Shown: one piece after another, positions 1-6,894 of the stretch
Layout: each line of letters opens with the position of its first letter
Numbering within the stretch: position 1 is the stretch's first letter
Origin: CAYWTX01 sp964461295
Lineage (GTDB): Bacteria; Planctomycetota; Phycisphaerae; SM23-33
Direction: 5' to 3'
DNA: 16,275 bases
NCBI GenBank assembly: GCA_964461295.1
Contig: CAYWTX010000555.1
Coordinates: 1 to 16,275 of the forward strand
Translations under genes and position numbers: made by a program
Notes under the pieces: generated by a model
Seen by the model: only the letters and a program-made list of their open reading frames with translations
The model's database searches: none
What the model was told of the DNA's origin: nothing

Positions 1-726
1 CCATCGTTTGTGCCGGTTGTCCAGGATGGACCAGAGTTCGTCAAACTTCTGGTGGGCCTCGCTCATTGCCGTCCTACATTTCTCTAGGTTACCTCCCTTG
101 TTCATTACGGCTTCGATAAGGGATTGCCTTCCCGCCACAAAGAGATTCAATTCCTTTCCAGGTTTCATTCGCGTGGGCACAAAGAGCGGATTGCAGACGT
201 TCTTCACGCATGTCCACACCATACTGCAACGGTGCGCAGTTCGGATCCATCCGGAGGAACTGGTCGGCCATTTCGGCCTATCGGGATATCGTGCGGCTTC
301 CCCGTCGACTGGGGCCATCCAGGCCGCGAGGGAACCGCAAGAAGAGGTGACATTCCCATCGAATCGGCCGGTCAGTAACGCGCGCGCCGGAAAGAAATCC
401 AGGCGCCGCCGTTTGCCGTCTACGACAAGCCCAACAATCTGCCGAAGACGTGCTCTAATCAGGGCTTCGAGTGGCTCTACTTCTGCCCGGCGCAAATGCT
501 CGCCGATGGCCTTCCTCTGCCCGATGACATCAGCCCTATCATCCGCTGTAATGAAGAAACTGAGGTGATCGAGCGCATCCCGCAACTCATCGGCTTGCTT
601 GGCCGAACAGCGGCCCAACTCTTCGCGGATTCTGACTGCCGCCAAGCGAAGAGCGCCAAGCGCACCTTGGTATAGATCGCCAAGTTCGAGCAGCACGTCT
701 TCCACTGTGCGTCTGTCGCGTGCCAT
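1..726 (-). CDS. Hypothetical protein, C-terminus off the left edge
   Basis: An open frame of 242 codons without a stop runs from ATG at 726 to the window edge. An in-frame TGA lies four codons upstream (738-736), so this ATG is the first possible. The protein starts MARDRRTVEDVLLELGDL and its first 100 residues look helical and charged, with several leucine-spaced stretches; I recognise no family. It follows the 236-aa gene by 20 bases on the same strand and is probably the third gene of that operon, although no good Shine-Dalgarno is visible. Residues about 120-180 are rich in Trp, Ser and Cys and look less protein-like. A competing frame at 271-89 (starting MADQFLRMDPN) looks equally coding there, so a frameshift or an overlapping short gene is possible. 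Codon use is less GC-biased than in the genes further right. Confidence 0.6.
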   Translation of the reverse strand, partial: MARDRRTVEDVLLELGDLYQGALGALRLAAVRIREELGRCSAKQADELRDALDHLSFFITADDRADVIGQRKAIGEHLRRAEVEPLEALIRARLRQIVGLVVDGKRRRLDFFPARALLTGRFDGNVTSSCGSLAAWMAPVDGEAARYPDRPKWPTSSSGWIRTAHRCSMVWTCVKNVCNPLFVPTRMKPGKELNLFVAGRQSLIEAVMNKGGNLEKCRTAMSEAHQKFDELWSILDNRHKRW

Positions 727-746
727 GAGGGGATCTCAGCAGTACT

Positions 747-1457
747 TCAGGAAACTACGATCTCCCAGACCTTCCGGAGTACAAGAACGGCATACTTCCA
801 GAGGCAACAGCTAACGCCTGCAGCAATTCCAGACCAAACGAGGCTGCGAACGATGGCAAAAACAGGTTCTTGCGGGGCATTCGTGACTGTCCAACCATCC
901 AGTTCGTTAACGGCGTCGGCAACCGCCTGTATCCTCTCGCGAAGCGTTCTTGCACGCTGTTCCAGTTCCTCACGATCTGGAAGAGCCTTGCCTGGAGGAG
1001 GCGGCAAACATTCGCATTCCCCGAGTCTGTCGTGGGCCTCATACGCCCTCTCGAATATTTCTTTATCATTGTCGAACGGCTGCAAGAGCCGCAGAAACTT
1101 GAGGAACTTAAGTCTGTTGAGCCAACGCTTCTGCTTGGCGAGGGAGTTGAGAGTAGAGCCGATTGTGGCCAACCAAACCCGAACAGCGAGGAACTCTGCC
1201 AATCCAAAACAGCGATACAGGTGTGCATCTCTTCGGGCCGGCAAACACTCCCTCGTAAGGGGGTAAGCGACATGATCGGCCATGTCGCGGAATGCCGCGT
1301 GCAGTCTATCGTCGAAAGAAAACTCGCGCCAGCGGAATGTGTGGAATGCCTTCTTGACCAGAGGATAGTACTCGGCAAGAAACAACTCTATATATGGTAC
1401 TATCTCTGCGACCCGTGTACGCTGAGCATCTTCCCCGAGTTCGGTTAGTGTTCCCAT
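747..1457 (-). CDS. Hypothetical protein with C-terminal hydrophobic segment
   Basis: 236 aa from ATG 1457. The stop of the upstream 73-aa gene is only 7 bases away and the junction reads TGAGGAACTGATG, giving a Shine-Dalgarno and likely translational coupling. No family recognised. Visible parts: a helical N-terminus with aromatic residues (about 20-45); a moderately hydrophobic stretch (about 84-106, CFGLAEFLAVRVWLATIG); a basic leucine-rich helix (108-126, KQKRWLNRLKFLKFL); a proline run PPPP near 152; a charged probable coiled coil (about 160-187); and a hydrophobic C-terminus (about 199-236) that could be one membrane span. It may be a tail-anchored membrane protein. It lies between two other unknown genes in a cluster with lower GC than the rest of the window, hinting at acquisition by transfer (inference). 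Confidence 0.72.
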   Translation of the reverse strand: MGTLTELGEDAQRTRVAEIVPYIELFLAEYYPLVKKAFHTFRWREFSFDDRLHAAFRDMADHVAYPLTRECLPARRDAHLYRCFGLAEFLAVRVWLATIGSTLNSLAKQKRWLNRLKFLKFLRLLQPFDNDKEIFERAYEAHDRLGECECLPPPPGKALPDREELEQRARTLRERIQAVADAVNELDGWTVTNAPQEPVFAIVRSLVWSGIAAGVSCCLWKYAVLVLRKVWEIVVS

Positions 1458-1464
1458 CAGTTCC

Positions 1465-1686
1465 TCATTCCCTCAAGAGTATCTTGCGGGACGGGCCGCT
1501 GCATTCTGCCTCGATGGCGTCGAAGTCGACGTAGCCCGGACGGTCCAGTTTTTTCTCAACCGGGTGCCGCCCGAACTTGTCCAAGTTGTCGTCAACGAAG
1601 CCGTAGACTAGAGCACACACGTCGGTCAGGGACCCTTCCCGCTCAACTCTTGGCTTCCCCAGTTGGTCGGTCGCTTGTTTCACCAT
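1465..1686 (-). CDS. Small hypothetical protein (73 aa), first gene of the unknown cluster
   Basis: The frame could begin at TTG 1731, but ATG 1686 is preferred because GGAGAG lies about 8 bases before it, giving a 73-aa product starting MVKQATDQLGKPRVEREG. The protein is small, charged and soluble-looking, with no signal peptide or membrane segment. No family recognised. A good promoter candidate lies 83-112 bases upstream, and the stop is 7 bases from the next ATG, so this is probably the first gene of a three-gene operon. The size and position would suit a small regulator or the small partner of a two-protein module, but nothing in the sequence proves that. Confidence 0.6.
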   Translation of the reverse strand: MVKQATDQLGKPRVEREGSLTDVCALVYGFVDDNLDKFGRHPVEKKLDRPGYVDFDAIEAECSGPSRKILLRE

Positions 1687-2006
1687 CGTCAGTCTCTCCG
1701 CCCCCCTACCCGTTGGATCATCGCGTACCAAGCAACCATATACATGGTATGCACGGCACTCGCAACAGTTTCTACGTCTCGTAGCGGACCTCTGTCAAGA
1801 AAAATTCTGTTCACGCCCTGGGTCTGCCCTCACCCCGGTCCGACAGGGCCTCAGTCTCCGTCACCAAGCGTCCATCACTGCCCACGAAAACAGACCCATC
1901 ATACCCAGTAGCGCCGGGTTCGACAAGGCCTAGAATGATGCCAAAATGATTTGAGCACTCTCGCTCCCTACGATCGCCGACTGAACTCCATTGGCTTCTT
2001 TTCCGC
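1687..2006. other. Intergenic region, promoter side of the unknown cluster
   Basis: 320 bases without a convincing gene. On the minus strand it holds the promoter candidate at 1769-1798. A small inverted repeat (ACCAT / ATGGT) lies at 1735-1748. The lyase gene to the right ends at 2007 reading towards this region, but I see no stem followed by a T-run that would serve as an intrinsic terminator. The rest shows no recognisable element. Confidence 0.5.
1769..1798 (-). promoter_or_regulatory. Candidate sigma70-type promoter of the three-gene unknown cluster
   Basis: On the minus strand a perfect -35 box TTGACA (1798-1793) is followed by an 18-base spacer and TAGAAA (1774-1769, four of six matches to TATAAT). 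A short inverted repeat CTACG-AGA-CGTAG overlaps the spacer and -10 (1772-1784) and could be an operator. Transcription would begin near 1762, about 75 bases before ATG 1686. A weaker alternative is TTGCGA (1766-1761), 17 bases, TATATG. Confidence 0.42.
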
Positions 2007-4349
2007 CTACTCCGCCCTGTACGTCATCACGCCTCCAGCCACCGAAGCCTTTGCCTCCTTGCCGTTCACAAGCAGCCTGGGCGTACCCGTCACGGCCACC
2101 TTCATCGCCTTCAGCGTGCCCTGCACGCGCACCTCGCCGGCCCCGACGCGCACGAAAGCGAAGCCGCTGAACGTGAAGCTCTCCTGCCCGGCCGCGACGG
2201 TCTTGTCCTTCTCCGCGCCGTCGCCGTAGGCGAGCAGGACGCGATCGTCGATGGCCGGCCTGGCGCCATCGGCGGGGGCGGCGATCCGCACGGCCAGCAT
2301 CGCTTCGTCCTGGACGAGCCGCTCGAACGTCGCAATCCGGGCTTTGGCGGGCCCGCCCTCAAACGGCTCGTGCAGCACCGCGAACACCGTTGCGGGCTTG
2401 TTCCGCGTGATCATCAGGCTCGCCCCCGCGGCGTCGGCGGCCACGCCCGGGGGTTTGCTGCCCAGCACGGCCGTGGCGTCCTCGCCCAAGGCGTTGACCC
2501 GCACGCCCACGCCGCGCGGCAGGTGGCTCTGGAGGATGACAACCGACCAGGCCTTGTCTTCCGGCGCCATCAGGTGCATCCGCTCCAGGTGAGGGCGCGC
2601 GAATTTCCGTCTCGTGGACTCGGCGCTGATCGCCTCCAGCGGCACCCACACGCTCTTGTCGTCCAGTCCCTGGAGGAACCCATACGCCAGCACCTGCCAG
2701 TCGTACACGCGGGGCTTGTCGCTCGTCAGCCGGGACACGTCCAGCAGGTACTCGTGCGTCAGCAGCATTGCCCGCTCCATGTCCACGTCGGGAAAGACGC
2801 CCTTGGCCCGCGCGGCCACGAACCGCCCAGGCCCGCCCAGGTCGTCGCGGATGCGCTGGCTCTTGCATCCCTCGTTGCCGCCATCAACCGGCATGGCCTT
2901 CAGCCCGTCCACCACGATGGCGCAGTGCCCCCGGCCGTGGTCGCGCCATTCGTCGCCGCCGGCGTAGCCGACCTTCGTGCCCTTGCCCATCCGCTCGTAC
3001 AGCAGGCGGTTGTGCGCGACGAACCCCATCGTCGCGAAGCAGTCATGCACGTAGTGTACGTAGTACATGCCGAACTGGAGCGCCACGGCCGGGGCGGGGC
3101 CTTCCCAGTACGCCGGCGATTCCTCCGCCCGCAGGAGGGCATAGCCCCGCTCGCGGGTGACGTAGGACTTGGCGGGCGGGGGCTTGACCTTGGTGGGGTC
3201 AACGGGTCCGAGGTCGCAGTACAGCGAGGGCAGGTAGACCGCCTCGTCGGGTTTGCGCATCTGGGCGAGGAAGTAGTCGAATCCGTCCTCGGGCCAGCGC
3301 CGCTGCCCGTACTCGAACCACAGCGGTTCCTGCATCTTGGGCACCGGGCCGTTCATGTGCGCGGTGGACCACCACAAGTTGCCGCCCTTGCCCTTGCCGT
3401 CGTAGCCGACGACGATGTTGTTCGCGCCGGCGTCGCCCATCGTGACCCCGTAATACGTGCTCGTTCCGCCCGCCGGCGCCTCCAGCCGCGGAAAGCCCGT
3501 GACGATCTTCATCGCCAGGTACTTCCGCATCGTCGCGCCGCCTTTGCCTGTGTACCCCCAGCCGTACTTGTCCAGCCCCAACTTGCGCAGGCCCTCGCAC
3601 CACATCAGCATCGTGCCGATGTTCGAGTAGTACTTGCAGTACTCCTCCATGTAGAACTGCCCGTCGGCGATGTACTCGTCGAGGAACCACTTCCACCCGC
3701 CGCTACGGCAGGAGAACATCGCCTCAATGAGTTTCTCGTCCTTCAGCGCCACGGCCATCACGTGCGTCCCGATCGCCCGCGGCCAGTGCATGTTCGGCAG
3801 CCAGCCCGTGCGGTTGTACTGGAAGGACGGGTGCCAGGGCTTGTGCCCGCCGAGGTGGAACCGGATGTACGCCCGCAGGGAGTCCTCGACGCCCTTGCGC
3901 TGCTCGGCCGTGAGCTTGTCGTACAGCACGTCGTAGCGCAGCGTGTTCAGCGTCTGCTCGTCGCGCATGTGCCGGTCGCCCGAGGAGGGCATCCCCTCAT
4001 TCCACTTCAGCGTGTTGGGGTCCACGTTCCACGTCATCGGGTCGGGCTTGGTTCCGACGAACCCCAGCAGCGCCTTCAGCTCCGCATCCCCCGCCTTCTC
4101 GTCGCCCAGCACCATGTAGTTGAACAGGTTCCACATCGTGGGGTTCACCTTCGAGATGCTCGTGCCGGCCATCCGCTCATACTGCTTCTTCGCGGCCGGC
4201 TCGGTGTCGATCCGCTTCTTGATGGCGGCCGCCTCCTCCTTCGTCCACAGCAGGAACGGGTGGGGCGCGTCCTTCATTTGCGCCCCGGCCGTGCCGCACG
4301 CCAACGCCGCCGCCAACGCCGCCAGTGCGATCTGCATCGTCCGTGTCAT
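2007..4349 (-). CDS. Secreted heparinase II/III-like polysaccharide lyase
   Basis: 780 aa. The start ATG 4349 has a strong Shine-Dalgarno (AAGGAG, 7 bases before it). Residues 1-23 form a Sec signal peptide ending AGA-Q, so the protein is exported. Residues 30-47 (HPFLLWTKEEAAAIKKRI) are the usual opening of planctomycete and Lentisphaerae heparinase/alginate-lyase-like proteins. An (alpha/alpha) toroid would occupy about 50-400, and includes DGQFYMEEYCKYYS at 229-242. The beta part follows with family signatures: VHYVHD at 431-436, HNRLLYER at 446, HCAIVVDG at 475-482 (matching the HNTVVVDG-type motif) and YLLDVSRL at 534-541, then YDW at 549-551. It probably eliminates acidic polysaccharide by a Tyr/His mechanism, but the substrate cannot be read from sequence. 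It lies downstream of an ABC sugar importer on the same strand, though 363 bases separate it from malG-like, so it may have its own promoter. Confidence 0.85.
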   Translation of the reverse strand: MTRTMQIALAALAAALACGTAGAQMKDAPHPFLLWTKEEAAAIKKRIDTEPAAKKQYERMAGTSISKVNPTMWNLFNYMVLGDEKAGDAELKALLGFVGTKPDPMTWNVDPNTLKWNEGMPSSGDRHMRDEQTLNTLRYDVLYDKLTAEQRKGVEDSLRAYIRFHLGGHKPWHPSFQYNRTGWLPNMHWPRAIGTHVMAVALKDEKLIEAMFSCRSGGWKWFLDEYIADGQFYMEEYCKYYSNIGTMLMWCEGLRKLGLDKYGWGYTGKGGATMRKYLAMKIVTGFPRLEAPAGGTSTYYGVTMGDAGANNIVVGYDGKGKGGNLWWSTAHMNGPVPKMQEPLWFEYGQRRWPEDGFDYFLAQMRKPDEAVYLPSLYCDLGPVDPTKVKPPPAKSYVTRERGYALLRAEESPAYWEGPAPAVALQFGMYYVHYVHDCFATMGFVAHNRLLYERMGKGTKVGYAGGDEWRDHGRGHCAIVVDGLKAMPVDGGNEGCKSQRIRDDLGGPGRFVAARAKGVFPDVDMERAMLLTHEYLLDVSRLTSDKPRVYDWQVLAYGFLQGLDDKSVWVPLEAISAESTRRKFARPHLERMHLMAPEDKAWSVVILQSHLPRGVGVRVNALGEDATAVLGSKPPGVAADAAGASLMITRNKPATVFAVLHEPFEGGPAKARIATFERLVQDEAMLAVRIAAPADGARPAIDDRVLLAYGDGAEKDKTVAAGQESFTFSGFAFVRVGAGEVRVQGTLKAMKVAVTGTPRLLVNGKEAKASVAGGVMTYRAE

Positions 4350-4712
4350 CCTGCGCTCCTTGAGGTGACGTAGTCTTGAACCCGCGCGAAGCCGGATTAT
4401 CGCGAAATCTCACGGGAAGTTCGCGGCGAAACCAAGAAAAGTGACTACCGGAAATCACGAGGTCGCAGTCCTGTTCGACGGGCGATTGGCGACAGCATCT
4501 TGGAGCCGATCTCCTCACGATCGTGAAGGGCGAACGTGGAATTGGGGCCTGGCTCAACCGAGACGTCAAGGCCGGCCCACCCCGCCCATTGTCGCCTTGA
4601 GGGCCTCGAGCACCTTCCCGGCCGCGCGTCGGCCCGAATCGCTGTGCTCCGTCAACGTGCGGACTTGCTCCCTGGCGTCCTTGTCGCCCGCGCCGCCGCG
4701 GGCGCCATCCTG
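4350..4712 (-). other. Intergenic region with an in-frame coding-like tail after the malG-like stop
   Basis: Directly after the malG-like TGA (4713-4715) the same frame stays open for 48 codons to a second TGA at 4566-4568. The encoded stretch (residues ...KDAREQVRTLTEHSD... and ...KVLEALKATMGG...) has protein-like composition and good codon use. It has no start codon or ribosome site of its own. It may be a remnant of a lost gene or of a longer ancestral C-terminus. The rest, 4350-4565, shows only the lyase ribosome binding site and no clear promoter. Confidence 0.4.
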
Positions 4713-5633
4713 TCATCCCTTGGAGCCGGTCAGCAGCATGCCTTTGACGAAGTATCGCTGCGCGACAAGGAACAGCAGCACCAGCGGCGCCAAGGCCACC
4801 ACCGACGCGGCCATCAGAAGGTTCACCCACGAACCCTCCATCGCGTTGTACATCTGCAGGCCCATGCTGATGGGATACTTCTGGAAGTCCGACAGGTAGA
4901 TCAGCGGACCCATGAATTCCTTCCAGTGCCCGATCATGCTCATCACGGCCACGGTGACCAGGGCAGGCTTGGCGTTGGGCAGGAAGATCCGCCAGTAGAT
5001 CTGGAAGTCGCCGGCTCCGTCGATCCGGGCGGCCTCCTCCATCTCCTGCGGGATGCCCTTGAAGAACTGGCGGAACAGGAAGATGAAGAACGCCCCGCCG
5101 CCCACGCCCAGCCAGTGCGGCACGATGAGCGGCTTGTACGTGTTCACCCACCCCAGCCACTTGTAGATCAGGAACTGCGGGATCAGCAGCACCTGGTTGG
5201 GCAGCATCATCGTCGCCAGCAGGGCGATGAACAGCACGTCGCGCCCGCGGAACCGCAGCCGCGCAAAGGCGTACCCCACCAGCGAGGAGATGAACACCTG
5301 CCCCGTCGTCGCGGCCAGGACGATGACGACCGTGTTGGCCATGAACAGCAGAAACGGCAGCTTCTTGATCGCTTCGGGGTAGTTCGACCACCGCGGATCG
5401 CTCACCCAGAGCTCCGGCGGAAACCTGTACACGTCCTGCAACGGCTTGAGCGAGGCCGTCAGCGACCAGAGGATTGGGAACAGGAACATGGCTGCCAGGG
5501 CGATGAGGACGAGGTACGAAACGCTTTTGCCCAGGAGCGAGCCGAGGCGCCAGCGCCGGCGCAATTGCCTACCGCCAATCGCCGATTGCCAATTACGGCT
5601 TTCCGCGCGGGGAGCGTCATCAGGGCTCGCCAT
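4713..5633 (-). CDS. ABC sugar transporter permease, MalG type (CUT1)
   Basis: 306 aa from ATG 5633, chosen because GGGGG lies 7 bases upstream; an ATG at 5699 would add 22 residues encoded by heptanucleotide repeat and is unlikely. It is the inner-membrane permease subunit of a carbohydrate importer. About six membrane segments are visible (near 36-58, 98-122, 132-153, 170-190, 222-240 and 272-294). The EAA loop that contacts the ATPase is intact: EEAARIDGAG at 199-208 followed by YWRIFLPNAKP. The C-terminus LLTGSKG matches the usual end of MalG proteins, so the stop at 4713 looks genuine. Residues about 13-24 (RNWQSAIGGRQL) come from a degenerate 7-bp repeat block inside the gene. It follows the MalF-like gene by 69 bases. 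No ATPase gene is present in the cluster. Confidence 0.9.
   Translation of the reverse strand: MASPDDAPRAESRNWQSAIGGRQLRRRWRLGSLLGKSVSYLVLIALAAMFLFPILWSLTASLKPLQDVYRFPPELWVSDPRWSNYPEAIKKLPFLLFMANTVVIVLAATTGQVFISSLVGYAFARLRFRGRDVLFIALLATMMLPNQVLLIPQFLIYKWLGWVNTYKPLIVPHWLGVGGGAFFIFLFRQFFKGIPQEMEEAARIDGAGDFQIYWRIFLPNAKPALVTVAVMSMIGHWKEFMGPLIYLSDFQKYPISMGLQMYNAMEGSWVNLLMAASVVALAPLVLLFLVAQRYFVKGMLLTGSKG
5562..5596 (-). repeat. Heptanucleotide repeat block inside the malG-like 5' end
   Basis: Five consecutive degenerate 7-mers, read on plus as CAATTGC, CTACCGC, CAATCGC, CGATTGC and CAATTAC. They are translated in the malG-like protein as residues of the type NWQSAIGGRQL. This is the same repeat family as the block at 5668-5702. 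Confidence 0.7.
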
Positions 5634-5667
5634 GGTTTGCCCCCTTAGCGGATTCCGCGCTGTCTCC

Positions 5668-5702
5668 GCAATCGACAATGGGCAATGGGCAATGGGCAAT
5701 GC
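5668..5702 (+). repeat. Heptanucleotide tandem repeat between malF-like and malG-like genes
   Basis: Five 7-bp units, GCAATCG, ACAATGG, GCAATGG, GCAATGG and GCAATGC, fill the space directly after the malF-like stop. They resemble the short tandemly repeated heptamers known from cyanobacteria and other bacteria, and the AATTGGCAAT-type repeats common in some environmental genomes (the comparison is from memory). Confidence 0.75.
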
Positions 5703-6710
5703 TCATTTCCGATCCCCCTCGTAGTACACCCACGAGCGGCTGGAGCCGAGCACCAGCATCGTCAGGGCCAGGATGATCGCGAACAGCACCCACGCCAGGG
5801 CCGAGGCGTAGCCCATCTCGTAGTCGACGAACGCCTTGTTGTAGAGGTACAGCACGTAGAACAGCAGACTCTTGCTCGGGCCGCCGTTGCCTCCCGTCAT
5901 GATGTACGCCGAGTCGAACACCTGGAACGTGCCGATGATCCCCATGATGAGGTTGAAGAAGATGGCCGGGGAGATCTGCGGCAGCGTGATGTGCCGGAAC
6001 TGCGCCGCTCGCCCGGCGCCGTCGATGCGCGCCGCCTCGTAGAGCTGTTCGGGCACGTTCTGCAACGCCGCCAGGAAGATGAGCATCGCCCCGCCCGTGC
6101 CCCACAGGCTCATGATGACGAAGGCGGGCTTGGACCATTGGGCGCTGTAGATCCAGCCCGGCGGCTGCCAGTCGCGACCGACCAGGCCCAGGTCCATCAG
6201 CGGCCCGGCCGCCGCGCGCAGGCCGGCGTTCAGCAGGCCGAAGTTGGGGTTGAACACCCACATCCACATCATGATGGTGGCCACGCCGCCGATGATGTGC
6301 GGCATGTAGAAGAACGTGCGGAACAGGCCGATCCCCCGAAGCTGCTGGTTGAGCAGCATCGCCAGGGCCAGCGCCACGCACAGCCCCAGCGGCACCGACA
6401 GCAGCGAGTAGTAGATCGTGTTCTTCAGGGCCAGGTAGACGTCGAGATCGCCGGTGTCCTTGACGTCGCCGATGAGGCCGACGCCGAAGGTCTTCTGGGC
6501 ATCGAGCGCGCCCCCGACGGCTGCGCCGCGCAGGACCTCGCGGTAGTTGGCCCCGCCGACCCACTGAATCTTCCGCAGGTCGTGGCCCGACCACCGGCAG
6601 CAGCTCAGCAGCAGCGACGCGACCATCGGCGCCAGCGTGAGCGCCACGAACCCCAGCAGCCAGGGCGCCAGGAACGCGTAGCCGACCCGATTCTGCGAGA
6701 TACCACGCAT
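5703..6710 (-). CDS. ABC sugar transporter permease, MalF type (CUT1)
   Basis: 335 aa from ATG 6710, preceded by AGGG with a 5-base gap; a GTG two codons upstream (6716) is the alternative. It is the partner of the MalG-like permease in an inner-membrane carbohydrate importer. About six membrane segments are seen (near 12-35, 98-120, 132-155, 196-216, 247-268 and 302-322). The EAA loop is intact: YEAARIDGAG at 224-233 followed by FRHITLPQISP. The segment YIMTGGNGGP (269-278) is typical of this subfamily. The insert between the first two membrane spans (about 36-97) is periplasmic and modest in size, unlike the large P2 loop of E. coli MalF. Its stop is followed at once by the 7-bp repeat and then the malG-like gene, so the two are almost certainly cotranscribed. 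Confidence 0.9.
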   Translation of the reverse strand: MRGISQNRVGYAFLAPWLLGFVALTLAPMVASLLLSCCRWSGHDLRKIQWVGGANYREVLRGAAVGGALDAQKTFGVGLIGDVKDTGDLDVYLALKNTIYYSLLSVPLGLCVALALAMLLNQQLRGIGLFRTFFYMPHIIGGVATIMMWMWVFNPNFGLLNAGLRAAAGPLMDLGLVGRDWQPPGWIYSAQWSKPAFVIMSLWGTGGAMLIFLAALQNVPEQLYEAARIDGAGRAAQFRHITLPQISPAIFFNLIMGIIGTFQVFDSAYIMTGGNGGPSKSLLFYVLYLYNKAFVDYEMGYASALAWVLFAIILALTMLVLGSSRSWVYYEGDRK

Positions 6711-6728
6711 TGTCACCCTACGTATCCA

Positions 6729-6894
6729 ACCGCGAAGACGCGGAGGCGCTGAGAAGAGGGGTAAGCAAGGATGAACACGGATGAACGCAGATGAGATGTG
6801 GTTCCTGGAACCAACTTCGATCTGTGTTCATCCGCGTTCATCCTTGCTCTTTCTCTTGTCTGTTCCTTCTCCGCGACCTCTGCGCCTCTGCGGT
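6729..6894. repeat. Nested inverted-repeat element between the solute-binding protein and malF-like genes
   Basis: Inner arms 6764-6792 and 6820-6848 match at 27 of 29 positions as an inverted repeat (core GGATGAAC.CGGATGAAC). The 27-base centre holds another small palindrome, TGGTTCC-T-GGAACCA (6799-6813). Outer arms 6729-6756 and 6866-6894 are imperfectly complementary (core ACCGC..AG.CGC.GAGG). The element fills nearly the whole gap; its right edge just touches the stop codon of the solute-binding protein (6894-6896). As RNA it would fold into one long hairpin and could limit read-through into the permease genes or stabilise the upstream message (inference). Similar GCAGAGGCGCAGAGG-type intergenic repeats are known from planctomycete and related genomes. 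Confidence 0.8.

Noticed and set aside
2370..4373. 667-codon plus-strand open frame opposite the first lyase gene
   Set aside because: Composition (His/Val/Arg/Pro-rich, no domains) is that of a high-GC antisense shadow; the opposite strand has signal peptide, ribosome site and family motifs.
4713..4715. Selenocysteine or programmed UGA recoding in the malG-like gene
   Set aside because: The protein ends there like other MalG proteins and I see no clear SECIS-type stem next to the codon.
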